In this document: positions 1-11,187 of the stretch, one piece after another
Layout of the letters: each line of letters starts with the position of its first letter
Position numbering within the stretch: position 1 is the stretch's first letter
Source: Nymphaea colorata
Lineage: Eukaryota; Streptophyta; Magnoliopsida; Nymphaeales; Nymphaeaceae
Reading direction: 5' to 3'
Length of the DNA stretch: 64,000 nucleotides
Assembly: GCF_008831285.2 (NCBI RefSeq)
Contig: NC_045141.1
Coordinates: 7,987,353 to 8,051,352 of the forward strand
The notes under the pieces: generated by a model
Databases searched by the model: none
Seen by the model: the letters and a program-made list of their open reading frames with translations, nothing else
Told to the model about the DNA's origin: nothing
Position numbers and translations under genes: made by a program

Positions 1-1288
1 CCCTAGCCTACCAAATCGGACCTCCTAATAGCTAGGTCAACCCACTACCGCACCTAAGCCCTCTCTGACTTAGCCTACCCCAACCCGAACCTGTTTGACC
101 AGACCGACTCCCTAGTAGAGCCCAGCCGAACCCAACCAACCCAGCCTTAGCTAGGTCTAGGTTCTACCGGCCCTTGCAGCGGCCACTCCTCCTCCGTCGG
201 CACCTACCGGCGCACGTGGCCGAGCCGCATACCGGAGACAGGCAGGTAGGTGCTGTCACTGTGACAGCAGCCCCCCTCGGTTTCCCAGGCGGCTCTTCCG
301 GCCCAGGTTCCTCCGTAGTCAGTGCGCAACAGCAACCGGACGTCGTCCCGCGACAGGCGGCATCCTTCCGATCGGTGCCTCTCGTTCCCGACTGCAGGCG
401 AGCGCTCCTCGGCGAACGTCGTCAGCAGCGACCGCAGCAGCCAGTCGGCCGCGTCCTTCGTCCTCGGTGTGCATCCTCCAGCTCTGCTTAGCTTATGTCA
501 GCAGCACTCTCCCGACGCCAGCGCCCGCTCGAGCAGACCCTTTAGCCGCAATCGCGCAGCGGCCACAGCCAGTGAGCAGCGTCCAGGCCTCGGCTGTCGA
601 CCAGTCTCCCAGCGCGCGGCCACCCGTCAGCGCCCTTCCGTCAGCAGCCCAGTCCGAGCAGCAGGCGACGAGGAGGCTCTCCTCAGCTGGTCTTCTTGAT
701 CCGTAAGCTGCAGTGCTCGGGGGCTGGTTCTCGCCCCGAGACGCTTATCCGGCTACGCCAAGGGTAAACCTTGGCCGGTATCGTTTCTCTTACCCCCTTG
801 TAACTTCGGGTGGGATTTTACTTCAAGCATTAGGAAGCATCATTGTTTATTTCAGTTATTGCTTTAGCCTTGGCTTCGGCCTAGCTCCCCTTTGAGGTAC
901 CTCGAAGGCACCGCGCCCGAGACACGACCACAAGGAGCGAGACCACCTATTTACTTTTGTTGGGTGTGGTTTGCAGGATAGTGTGGTTTGCGTGGTTTGT
1001 GAGTGAGATTGAGAGTCACATCTTGTATCGCTTGCGAATTGTAAGGCCTCACATCCCATTCTAGTTTGTGTAGTAGGCGGACCTTAGTTAGGATTTTGGG
1101 AAAAAGGGTAACCCATTCTTGTACATCTCTACCTATTTGGTTTGCGCCGGGGTCCTGTCCGGCCGGGTAGATCTCCTGTGTAATTTTGCCTAGGTTTTTC
1201 GGTTTTTAGATTAAGCCTCAAGAAGATTCTGGGAGGTTTAGGGTCGCACTGGTCGGATTGTTCTAGCCCCGCCGGTGTGGTCCTAACA
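1..1288 (+). mobile_element. Diverged LTR fragment (3' portion), chromovirus family
   Basis: This stretch resembles the 3' half of the long LTRs further right but is clearly more diverged. Positions 1-170 match the region near 2970-3130. Positions 640-900 match the LTR stretch with the CTTCGGCCTAGCTCCCCT motif. Positions 1144-1172 carry the U5 block (GCGCCGGGGT, then GTCCGGCCGGGTAGAT). It ends in TCCTAACA at 1288, the terminal motif of the family. No primer-binding site follows, so it is not the 5' LTR of a neighbouring element; it is a solo LTR or 3' LTR whose start lies outside the window. The open frames of 60-125 codons here lie in C-rich LTR sequence and resemble no protein. Confidence 0.6.
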
Positions 1289-1362
1289 CAGCGGAAGATC
1301 GGGCACAAGAGGGACAACAGCAAGGTAGACGGGGGTCCGTCGAGCCGAGCAAATGTTCTACC
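1289..1362. other. Spacer between two LTR copies
   Basis: This 74-bp segment separates the end of the diverged LTR (1288) from the start of the solo LTR (1363). Its last five bases, CTACC, are the left target-site duplication of the solo LTR. It contains a purine-rich stretch near 1320-1335 that loosely resembles the polypurine-tract region of the intact element, so it may be a relic of internal retrotransposon sequence. Confidence 0.4.
1358..1362. repeat. Target-site duplication CTACC (left)
   Basis: CTACC lies immediately before the TGTTACGG start of the outer LTR. The same five bases (17454-17458) follow directly after its CCTAACA end. Five bases is the usual duplication size for Ty3/gypsy integration. 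Confidence 0.8.
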
Positions 1363-3511
1363 TGTTACGGACCTACCCAGTGGTCCAGACCTAGCAGAGG
1401 GCGAGCCGGCCGAATCCAGTCGACGGAAGCGCAAGGCTTCCAATCTTTTGGCTCGTTCTCTTCAGTGTATCAAGACCAGTCCCCAGGAGAAGCAGGAAGC
1501 ATCGGAGTTAGTTGCAGCGGGAGGAGCGGGAGAGGTCTTAGGTGAACACTCTCTAGACGATATCCTAGTCGTCTTGAGGAAGCACTGATATCGGCGACCC
1601 GTCCTTGCCAAAACTTGAGTTTTGTTTTCGGTGAAACGGCCATCAATCCAAGCTAGAAGTTGCGGTCTGTTTCTCCATTTCTGTTCTCGGTACAGCAGAA
1701 CCAGTTCTGCCATATCTTGAATTCTGGTTGTGGGAATCCATCGCTCGAAAACTGGTTGGAATCGCCAGCTCAGGAGCTTCGCGATAGCCCAATCTGAGCC
1801 CTGTCCGCCGACAGAATTGAGAGATCGGCTCCCTGCCGGAGTTCGGTTGTTCTTCGGCCTGTCCTGCATTTTTCGGCAGACTCGTGACTCCTGGTGTGAG
1901 AGGACGTCCTAGCCCCCGTCCTGGTGAAAGCCCTCGTGAAGACGAAGAGGGCAACGTGGTCAAACTAAGAGGCAACACTTAAACCGCGCCACTAGCTTCA
2001 CCAAGTGCGAACCCATTCGGCCTTGGCTGAACCAGGTAAGTTCAATCTCGTCCCTTGCTTCTGCCACGTGTCCACCATCTAAGCCCACAACCATAGCCCG
2101 CGAGTAGTTAATTTTCCAAGTGTCCCTCACTCAAGGAATCCTAGGAACGTGTCTCCTAGCTTGGAGGATTGTGGCTGCCACCTCGCCCATTCTCCTTTTC
2201 GTGCTAAGTCCTTCCCCTAGTCGTAGGTAGTCTTAGCCGCCCATCTCTCCACGTGTCAAGATCTGCTGCCCCACGACCAGGCTTCCCTTCCACCTTGAAG
2301 GTCACTTTTCCACCACGCACTCTAGCCGTGCCACCTCACCCCTCGCCTTCCCCACTTAGCGCACCACTCCCCTACTCGCACTCCCTTTTTCCTAACTTTT
2401 AGCGCAAGTCCCTTAGGACTCGCACTTCTCTTGGCCACCTCCCCACTTCGCCCATCCGCAGCTGCTCCTCACCCTCGATCGTTCCACGTGTCTTCATCCC
2501 CTTCACTGCGAGAACTCCCTTAAGCCACGTCGCCCACTTCTCTCTCTCTCGCATCCTAGTTTTCAGTTCACTTCCCTTAGCTTTAGGAAAGTACTTTGGC
2601 TTTTCCTTGTTGCTAGGCACCCACTTAGCGCACCCTAGCCAGCCAGTCCATCTTGCCACGCGGCAAGATCTAGCTCCTCACCAACCCGACCTAACTCACC
2701 TAGTCCTAACCCAGTTGGACCTTGACCGGACCTCATCCTAGTCAACCCTCTTGTCATCTTGACCCGAGCCGACTCGACCTAACCTCACTTAGCCTATTAG
2801 GAACTCGGTCAAACCTGAGCCACATTATGTTGAACCCGGTAGACTCGAGCTTACCTCGAGTGTCTCACTCACCGGACTTCCCCGAGCTCACCTCCTGATC
2901 TCTTCCTTCCCCAATCAGCTCACTAAGTCCCGTCACCCGAGCCACGCCTCAACCTTTCATGCTGTCCCTATAACTCTCAACTAAGCCCACCTTCCAGCTG
3001 GGTTAACCCCCCTTCCGCACCTAAACCCTGTTCTCTTCAGGCCAACCTGAGCCCTTAACCCCTCTTCACTTAACCGGCCTACTCATAGAGCCTCGCCTGT
3101 CCAAGCTAAACCGACCTTAGCTAGGGACTAGGCACAGCCGAAGACGCTAGCCGCTCGCTAGCCGTCGTCGGCCAGCACCTCGGCCACCCCCGACGTTGTT
3201 GACATTCTCTGCCGTCATCCGTGGCCGAGCAAATCCCGGCGCCAGGTAGGTAGGCATTGCCTTATCGGCTCTCGCCCCCCTCGGCCGCGCCCGCAGCACG
3301 CAGGCGCATTGCAGGCGACAAGAGGTCGCCCATCTCCCCTCGGCACCCGCTGCTTCCAGGCCGCGTCTTCGGCAACAGGTGGTCGCCCATTTCCATCGGC
3401 ACTCGGTAGCGGGTGGCTGCCCAGATTCGGCGTCCCGTCGGCCCTTCAGTCCGTCAGTAGCAGTCCGTCAGGCCGTATCCCACCCGACTTTCTATCTGCT
3501 GGTCTGCACCC

Positions 3512-3665
3512 CACAGCAAGCCGCTGTCTCGGCTGCCCGTCTGCAGGACCGATTCCGACAGCAGGTGGCTGTCCTCGGCAACGCACCGCCAGTCCTCGCC
3601 CGACAGCAGGCAGCTGTCCCGGCCCGCGTTCTGCCTACTTCCACCCGACAACAGGAGGCTGTCCA
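3512..3665. repeat. 45-bp palindromic minisatellite in outer LTR
   Basis: There are four units at a 45-bp period, starting near 3512, 3557, 3602 and 3647. Each is built round GACAGC-N5-GCTGTC, an inverted repeat; in the first unit the leading G is C. The same array is in both LTRs of the inner element. Confidence 0.75.
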
Positions 3666-3892
3666 GGCCGCGCGCTTCACGCCGACCCGTGAGCTGCATT
3701 GCCCGGGGATTAGGATTTCACCCCGCAGCCAATCGACACAGTCAAGGCATCCCCTTGGCCGGTAACTCTCTCTAGCCCTTGTAGATTCGGGGAGGGTGTT
3801 GATTTCATTTCAGTTTTAGGCATCATTTAGTTCGCTTAATTTGCTGCTTTAGCCCAAGCCTTCGGCCTAGCTCCCCTCTGTGGCACCTCAAG

Positions 3893-3897
3893 GGCCC
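3893..3897. repeat. Target-site duplication GGCCC (left)
   Basis: GGCCC directly precedes the inner 5' LTR and recurs at 17069-17073 directly after the inner 3' LTR. Removing the inner element and one copy restores the family LTR sequence seen uninterrupted at about 7208-7230. Confidence 0.85.
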
Positions 3898-4095
3898 TGT
3901 TACGGACCTACCCAACGGTCCAGACCCAGCAGAGGCCGAGCTAGAGAGTTCTAACCCAAGCGAGTCCAGTCCGCACGACCCTTGAGGCGTCCTAAGACCA
4001 AAGTCTTAGGTGAATGGTTTGGTCAAACCTGACCGAGCCCTTGTGACAAGCAACCGAAGTGAGGGCGGCTCCCCTCACGAGGTCCCCACCCTGGG

Positions 4096-4103
4096 TTTAA
4101 AAG
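4096..4103 (+). promoter_or_regulatory. Candidate TATA-like box in 5' LTR
   Basis: TTTAAAAG lies in a GC-rich context and is conserved in the 3' LTR at 13443-13450. This is a guess at the U3 promoter from base composition and conservation only. Confidence 0.25.
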
Positions 4104-6837
4104 ACTCAGGGGCTCGAACCTTTTCCCTTACGCGTGGGCACTAGGCCCGAGTTGTCTATATGTGTTTTAGAATAAGTAGGTTCGTTTTTAGACTTGTGAA
4201 TAATGGGATTCGAGGTAGGAACCTAGCCTAGTGGGTTGTGCTTGGCATTTTTGGATTTGGGTTTTGGGTAGAGAGCGAGATTTGGATTGTAAGCTCGTCT
4301 CACATAGGATTAATATTTAAGGTTTTGAATCTATGTACAGAGTATCAAATTTTATGGAATAGAAGTCATTTGCAAGCTTGTGCTCTCTCCTCCGTGTGAG
4401 GCTTGTCTCTCCCTACTCTCTCTCGAGGAATTCTGAATCTAACTCAAAGCATTTCCCTCACCCGTGAGTGTGAGAGTTGTGCCTTCTCATCCCCTCGCGC
4501 CCCCTTCACCCGAGGCGTCTTCTTCCTCCATTGAAGAACTTGGAGGACTGGCGGTGAACCAGCCAACGCTCGAGTTGAAAGGCTTGCGGCGGATCTTCCT
4601 CCCTACCGGCGGCGATCCCTCCCTTGTCCATGGCGTTATCCCCATCCGAATAGCACTACAGCAACGTCCAGCACCTTCTTCACGGCCACGGTGAGGTTGA
4701 AAGGCAGACATTGCAGCAGGGAAGATTGAATCCGTTCCCGGATTCAATATCGACGGCAAGAAGGTTAGTAGTTTGATTTCGTTGTTTTCCTCAAAGTTGT
4801 AGGATTTCCGTCTAGGGGAGAGCACTCCCGAGGTTTCTGTTCTACCTCGGCCTACCCGAGAGCAGAGGGAGAGGTCTTAGGTGAAGACTCTCTGGACGAT
4901 ATCCTAGTCGTCTTGAGGAAGCACTGATATCGGCGACCCATCCTTGCCAAAACTTGAGTTGTGTTTTCGGTGAAACAGCCATCAATCCAAGCTAGAAGTT
5001 GCGGTCTGTTTCTCCATTTCTGTTCTCGGTACAGCAGAACCAGTTCTGCCATATCTTGAATTCTGGTTGTGGGAATCCATCGCTCGAAAACTGGTTGGAA
5101 TCGCCAGCTCAGGAGCTTCGCGATAGCCCAATCTGAGCCCCGTCCGCCGGCGGAATTGAGAGATCGGCTCCCTGCCGGAGTTCGGCTGTTCTTCGGCCTG
5201 TCCTGCATTTTTCGGTAGACTCGTGACTCCTGGTGTGAGAGGACGTCCTAGCCCCCGTCCTGGTGAAAGCCCTCGTGAAGACGAAGAGGGCAACGTGGTC
5301 AAACTAAGAGGCATCACTTAAACCGCGCCGCTGGCTTCACCAAGTGCGAACCCATTCGGCCTCGGCTGAACCAGGTAAGCTCAATCTCGTCCCTTGCTTC
5401 TGCCACGTGTCCACCATCTAAGCCCACACCCATAGCCCGCGAGTAGTTAATTTTCCAAGTGTCCCTCACTCGAGGAATCCTAGGAACGTGTCTCCTAGCT
5501 TGGAGGATTGTGGCTGCCACCTCGCCCATTCTCCTTTTCGTGCTAAGTCCTTCCCCTATTCCTAGGAAGTCTTAGCCGCCCATCTCTCCACGTGTCAAGA
5601 TCTGCTGCCCCACGACCAAGCTTCCCTTCCACCTTGAAGGTCACTTTTCCACCACGCACTCTAGCCGTGCCACCTCACCCCTCGCCTTCCCCACTTAGCG
5701 CGCCACTCCCCTACTCGCACTCCCTTTTTCCTAACTTTTAGCGCAAGTCCCTTAGGACTCGCACTTCTCTTGGCCACCTCCCCACTTCGCCCATCCGCAG
5801 CTGCTCCTCACCCTCGATCGTTCCACGTGTCTTCATCCCCTTCACTGCGAGAACTCCCTTAAGCCACGTCGCCCACTTCTCTCTCTCTCTCGCATCCTAG
5901 TTTTCAGTTCACTTCCCTTAGCTTTAGGAAAGTACTTTGGCTTTTCCTTATTGCTAGGCACCCACTTAGCGCACCCTAGCCAGCCCGTCCATCTTGCCAC
6001 GCAGCAAGATCTAGCTCCTCACCAACCCGACCTAACTCACCAAGTCCTAACCCAGTTGGACCTTGACCGGACCTCATCCTAGTCAACCCTCTTGTCGTCT
6101 TGACCGAAGCCGACTCGACCTAACCACACTTAGCCTATTAGGAACTCGGTCAAACCCGAGCCACATTAGGTTGAACCCAGTAGACTCGAGCTTACCTCGA
6201 GTGTCTCACTCACCGGACTTCCCCGAGCTCACCTCCTGATCTCTTCCTTCCCCATTCAGCTCACTAAGTCCCGTCGCCCGAGCCACACCTCAACCTTTCA
6301 TGCTGTCCCTCTAACTCCCAACTAAGCCCACCTTCCAGCTAGGTTAACCCCCCTTCCGCACCTAAACCCTGTTCTCTTCTGGCCAACCAGAGCCCTTAAC
6401 CCCTCTTCACTTAACCGGCCTACCCATAGATCCCCGCCCGTCCAAGCTAAACCGACCTTAGCTAGGGACTAGGCACAGCCGAAGACGCTAGCCGCTCGGT
6501 AGCCGTCGTCGGCCAGCACCTCGGCCACCCCCGACGTTGTCGACCTTCTCTGCCGTCATCCGTGGCCGAGCCAATGCTGGCGCCAGGCAGGTAGGCATTG
6601 CCTTATCGGCTCTCGCCCCCCTCGGCCGCGCCCGCAGCACGCAGGCGCAGTGCAGGCGACAGGAGGTCGCCCATCTCTCCTCGGCACCCGCTTCTTCCAG
6701 GCAGCGTCTTTGGCGACAGTTGTCGCCCATTTCCATCGGCACTCGGCAGCAGGTGGCTGCCTAGATTCGGCGTCCCGTCGGCCCTTCAGTCCGTCAGGCC
6801 GTATCCCGCCCGACTTTCTGTCTGTTGGTCTGCACCC

Positions 6838-6990
6838 GACAGCAAGCCGCTGTCTCGGCTGCCTGTCTGCAGGCCCGATTCCGACAGCAGGTGGCTGTCC
6901 TCGGCAACGAACCGCCAGTCCTCTCCCGACAGCAGGCAGCTGTCCCGGCCCGCATTCTGCCTACTTCCACCCGACAGCAGGAGGCTGTCC
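6838..6990. repeat. 45-bp palindromic minisatellite in 5' LTR
   Basis: GACAGC starts at 6838, 6883, 6928 and 6973, exactly 45 bp apart, each followed after about five bases by GCTGTC. Because 45 is a multiple of three, stop-free frames repeat every 15 codons on both strands. This explains the stack of overlapping 60-170 codon frames in this part of the LTR without any gene. Confidence 0.85.
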
Positions 6991-7604
6991 AGGCCGCGCG
7001 CTTCACGCCGGCCCCTGAGCTGCATTGCCCGGGGATTAGGATTTCACCCCGCGGCCAATCGACACAGTCAAGGCATCCCCTTGACCGGTAACTCTCTCTA
7101 GCCCTTGTAGATTCGGGGAGGGTGTTGATTTCATTTCAGTTTTAGGCATCATTTAGTTTGCTTAATTTGCTGCTTTAGCCCAAGCCTTCGGCCTAGCTCC
7201 CCTCTGTGGCACCTCGAGGGCCCCTTTTGCCCGAGACACGGTCACAAGGAGCCGACCTTCCCATTTGCTTTTGTTGGGTGTGGTTTGCTCGATAGAGTGG
7301 TTTGCATGGTTTGGAATGGTTTGTGAGTGAGTTGAGAGTGCTCCTCTGTATCGCTCGCGTTTGTAATAGCCTGTAACCCTCTGTAGTTCTGTGTAGTAGG
7401 ATTGGTCGTAGATAGGTTTGGGAGCTTATCCTCACTTGTAATTCTGTCCTAGGGTAATTGCGCCGGGGTTTGTCCGGCCGGGTAGATTGATTGTATTTAA
7501 TTTTACTTAGGATTTTCGGTTTTAGGAAGTACTCAAGAAGGTCTTGGGAATTAGGACGTTCTTGGTTAGGAGTTTCTAGTCTACCAGGGACGAATCCTAT
7601 CAAT

Positions 7605-7617
7605 TGGTATCAGAGCC
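7605..7617 (+). other. Primer-binding site, initiator tRNA-Met
   Basis: TGGTATCAGAGCC lies two bases after the 5' LTR. It is complementary to the 3' end of plant initiator tRNA-Met and is where minus-strand DNA synthesis would begin. Confidence 0.93.
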
Positions 7618-8156
7618 ATCTTGAGACTTTTTTCTGTCAGTTTGAGCATCCAACCTACGAAGAACTCGGCTTCATCAGGCAGTCCAAACGGGCAGGTTTC
7701 AGTTCGGTATCAGTCAGGGTCTTCTAGTCAGAGGATTTCGGTTTTCTATATCGTCGTTAGATTGTAGTCTCCACGACTTCCAGTTTTTAATTGCATAAGT
7801 TCTAGGCTTCGCTTGCTCGATTTTAGCAAGTGTAGGGCTGTACATATCATACACCCAAGGGCAGCTAAGCTCGAGGTTCGTCGCCGAGACACCAGGCGGG
7901 TGTGGCGATTTAGGCTCTTCCAGCCCGGCCGAGAGCGAGGTGAGATTGCCTAGGTGCTAAGGCGTAGTGCGGCTTTAGGCGGGCCAACCCGTCTCCCTTG
8001 CTTTAGGACTCACGCGCGGCAGCTCAAGCAGTGGCAGCGGCAGCGTGACAATGTAGGCAGTAGAGAGTCAGGGTTTCAGCCAATTGAGAGTGGCAGTCAA
8101 GTCAGAAGTTGGATTTCAGTTAGGATAGTTAATTCCTTGATTTTGCATAGGCTAAA
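7618..8156 (+). other. Untranslated leader of the chromovirus
   Basis: About 540 bp lie between the primer-binding site and the first plausible gag ATG. A 90-codon frame at 7954-8226 overlaps the gag start in another frame and has no family resemblance. I see no conserved signal beyond general leader sequence. Confidence 0.6.
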
Positions 8157-10475
8157 ATGGGAAAATAAAAAAAGAATGTCAATTCGGATGAGCCCGTCCT
8201 TGAGGAAAACCCTCACGATACTCTAGAGGAGGCTCAAGCGTCTCAAAGGGGCCAAGTTCCCGACTATGCCTTAAGCCGAATTCTAAGCATAGAAAAGGAA
8301 CTGCTACAAATGCGTAGCGACATGACTAAGGTGGAGAATTTTAGGAAAAAGGAAATGGACCGCCAAAATGCAGATCGTCAAAAAGAAATGGACGAAATTC
8401 GGGCCATGTTCCGTCAAATGTCCACCACCCAGGCCCAAGCCATGGCAGCGGAGAGGACCACTCAGGGTCCGAATGCACAGAAAGGAAAGGGTTTGTTAGC
8501 AGTACCTGGCTATCAAACTGACACTGAGATAAATCCCAACAACGTGTCGCACGTTGGGACAAGCACGGAAGGGGGTAGGCTCATGCGTCCCCCGCCCGAC
8601 AGGTATCAACCAGAGCCCTTCAGTGATTACTACAGAACTCCTCGTGGCCCAAGAATAGGCCAAACTCTTCAAAATCTCATGTACAAAATATCGGAAGAAG
8701 AAGACGAGTCACCTCTTCATCCTAGAAGAACTCGAAGAGACCCCTCTCGACTAGAGGAAAGGCGTACACCATCAGTGAAGTATGACTTTCCAAAATTCAA
8801 TGGAGAACATCTCAGAGAGTGGTTATTCATGGACGAACGGTTCTTCATGTGCCATCGTATTCCACAAGATGAGTGGATAGAGATCGCCACGGCCAACTTG
8901 ACTGGCAAAGCTACCACCCACTATCTATGGTTTGAGCACAAAACAATCGATCCCACCTGGGAAAAGTACAAAGCTAGCCTACAACTTCACTTTGGAGAAT
9001 CCACGTTCATCGATTATGACGAGGATCTCAAAAACCTAGTACAGTCTTTGAACGTGCCCACGTATCAAAAGCAGTTCGAACGGCTAGCTAGTATGGTACA
9101 ATGGCCAGAAAAAGCTCTCATTGGAGCATTCAAAGGAGGCCTACGAAGCGATATCAAACGTGAAATGAAGATACATCGCTTCGATCATCTTGAAGAATGT
9201 TTTGCTATGGCCAGACTGTACGAAGAACGTATTGAAGAGAGAAAAGAGGAAAAGCGAGAGAAAAAGGCTCGCAGGGCTGATAAACAGAGGAAGAAACCCT
9301 CCTTCTCCTCTGCTTCTCGTATCAAAATAAGAGAAAACAAAGGAAGGGAATTGGTTCCCTACAACAGAGGGAACGAGTTCAGGCCAAACCAACGACCAGG
9401 CCGAGAACTCCCCACTCGTTACTTGTCACCCAAGCAAATCGAAGAATACAGGAAGAAAGGCCTGTGTTTTAGGTGTGAGGGCAAGTGGGACAAAAACCAC
9501 CAGTGTAAAGCACTTTTTAACATAGTGGTGGTTGATGAACCAGAGACCAGCTCTAGTTCAGAAAGCGATTCCTCCACCAGTTCGAGTTCTAATTCCTCAT
9601 CTGATGAGGAAATCCAAGTTAGAAGGAAAGGCAAGAAAATTGAGCCTAAGGAAACGCACCAAGAAGAGACCTCGACCAAAGAAGAGAAATCAAAAGAGGT
9701 CGAATCTCTTCACTCGATACAAGATCCCCATAAGGCGAACGCCATGCGTGTATTTGGCCGCATCAGTGGCCAAAAAGTCTTAATTATGCTCGACAGCGGA
9801 GCCACCAATAATTTCCTCACCGAGGAAGCCGCTGAGAGGTGCAAAATCACTCTCACCGAGAGCAACCCACAGACTATTATCGTGGGAGGGGGATTACGGC
9901 TCAAGTGTATCCACGAAGGAAAAGGCCTTGGCGTGTCCGTTAAGAAGAAAACTTTCAAGGTAGATTGTCTCATCATTCCCCTTGAAGGAGTTGATTTAAT
10001 TTTGGGCATGCCATGGTTTCTAACATGGAAAGACATACATTGGGATGTAAAGAACTTTGCCATGACTTTCATCCTTGAAGGAGAAGAGGAATCGATTACG
10101 ATTCAGGGACTCGCCAGCTCCATGCGTCCCAAAGCGGCACTACGGTCCATCCAACATGATCAACCCGCGTGTTGGGTTCTCACACTAGCCACGGATGTAC
10201 CAGTATCCGAAGAGAAGGTGGAAGAACCAATTCCACCCAAGATTCAATTGGTCTTAGACCGGTTTCCAAAGATATTTGATGAGCCCAAAGGCCTACCGCC
10301 GAAAAGGGCATATGATCATCGAATCGTCCTTGCACAAGGTGCAGAGCCTGTGAATGTCAGGCCATACAGGTATGGGCATAGCCAGAAGGCGGAAATTGAA
10401 CGCCTAGTCAAAGAGATGCTCGAAAGTGGCATTATACGGCCCAGTTGTAGCCTTTTTCCTCACCCGTTCTTCTAG
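8157..10475 (+). CDS. Gag-protease and start of RT (chromovirus, broken)
   Basis: This is the N-terminal part of a Ty3/gypsy Gag-Pol. An ATG at 8157 is in frame but followed by TAA at 8166-8168. The frame is then open to 10475, and the first downstream ATG is 8310. Counting from 8310, a Gag domain starts near residue 156 ([14 protein letters not shown]). A CCHC-like zinc knuckle (CFRC...HQC) lies at about 385-398. A Ser/Glu-rich linker follows, then an aspartic protease with [10 protein letters not shown] near 494. The start of reverse transcriptase is at about 640-721. The frame breaks near 10450-10470, where the expected RT continuation moves to the next frame, consistent with loss of one base. 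Gag packages RNA and the protease cleaves the polyprotein in the cytoplasmic particle. Confidence 0.9.
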
Positions 10476-11176
10476 TGAAGAAAAAGGACAACACTTGGCG
10501 ATTCTGCATAGACTATAGAGCGTTGAATGAGGTGACCGTTAAGGATCGGCACCCCATACCCGTAATTGACGAGCTTTTGGATGAGTTGGCCGGCGCCACC
10601 ATATTCTCAAAGATCGATCTTAGAGCCGGTTATCATCAGATTAGAATGTTTGATGAAGATGTGTTGAAGACAACATTCAGAACACACGATGGGCATTATG
10701 AATTTTTAGTAATGCCTTTTGGATTAACAAATGCACCAGCTACATTCCAGCGGTGTATGAACGATGTGTTCAGAGTTCAGCTGAGAGACTTCATCCTCGT
10801 ATTCTTCGATGATATCCTCATCTATAGCAAAGATGAAGAGCAACATCAGCGCCATCTGGAAATTACTCTAGACATCCTTAAGGAGCATCAACTCTTCGCG
10901 AAGATGTCCAAATGCAGTTTCGGACAATCTTCAATCGGATATCTCGGACACATTGTGTCTCGAGAAGGGGTTCGGGCAGACCCCGAAAAGTTGCAAGCCA
11001 TGGAGAAATGGCCACTGCCTAAGGACCTCAAAAGTCTACGAGGTTTCCTTGGTTTGACTGGGTATTACAGAAGATTTATCCAGGGGTACGGAATCATTGC
11101 ACAACCCCTTACCCAGATGTTAAAAAAGGGATCCTTCTCATGGACTGAGAAGTCGAGAGTTGCCTTGAGAAGCTGA
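10475..11176 (+). CDS. Reverse transcriptase, chromovirus (frame-shifted)
   Basis: This open frame encodes most of a Ty3/gypsy reverse transcriptase. Visible landmarks are [11 protein letters not shown], a catalytic aspartate in [11 protein letters not shown] (near residue 47), [13 protein letters not shown], and the catalytic pair in [10 protein letters not shown] (residues about 112-113, FFDD in place of the commoner YxDD). LGHIVS and [15 protein letters not shown], the start of the connection region, follow. All catalytic aspartates are present. It is offset by one frame from both the upstream Gag-protease frame and the downstream RNase H frame; the second shift lies near 11150. The ATG at 10475 is not a biological start. 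In a working copy the segment would be internal to one polyprotein. Confidence 0.92.
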   Translation: MKKKDNTWRFCIDYRALNEVTVKDRHPIPVIDELLDELAGATIFSKIDLRAGYHQIRMFDEDVLKTTFRTHDGHYEFLVMPFGLTNAPATFQRCMNDVFRVQLRDFILVFFDDILIYSKDEEQHQRHLEITLDILKEHQLFAKMSKCSFGQSSIGYLGHIVSREGVRADPEKLQAMEKWPLPKDLKSLRGFLGLTGYYRRFIQGYGIIAQPLTQMLKKGSFSWTEKSRVALRS

Positions 11177-11187
11177 AGGCAGCTCTA

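Larger units (their letters stand above)
1363..3897 (+). mobile_element. Outer solo LTR, left part
   Basis: It starts with TGTTACGGACCTACCC, the LTR start shared with 3898 and 13050, and follows the LTR order until it stops inside CCTCAAGGGCCC at 3897. The remaining LTR sequence resumes at 17069. Relative to the 3' LTR it lacks roughly 1 kb: after GCAGCGGGAGGAGC near 1530 it jumps to GAGAGGTCTTAGG, which corresponds to about 14217. There is no internal element sequence between this part and its other half except the younger insertion, and the two halves are flanked by CTACC, so it is a solo LTR. Predicted open frames here are not conserved proteins. Confidence 0.8.
3898..7602 (+). mobile_element. 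5' LTR of inner Ty3/gypsy chromovirus
   Basis: The LTR runs from TGTTACGG (3898) to CCTATCA (7602) and is followed after two bases by a tRNA-Met primer-binding site. Length is 3705 bp, long for an LTR but within what some plant chromoviruses reach. It is nearly collinear with 13050-17068. It lacks a segment of about 194 bp near 3945, bounded in the other copy by two GCCGAGC motifs, so deletion between short direct repeats is likely. Its terminal CA has a substituted base upstream (CCTATCA against CCTAACA). It should supply promoter and polyadenylation signals, but transcript ends cannot be read from sequence alone. Confidence 0.9.

Noticed and set aside
174-699. Overlapping open frames of 79-125 codons
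   Set aside because: They lie in the diverged LTR, are C-rich and overlap each other in different frames. No protein family is recognisable.
6488-7101. Stack of six open frames on both strands, up to 167 codons, also seen at 3309-3765 and 15868-16447
   Set aside because: Explained by the 45-bp repeat, whose length is a multiple of three, inside LTRs. The repeated 15-residue motifs follow the DNA period.
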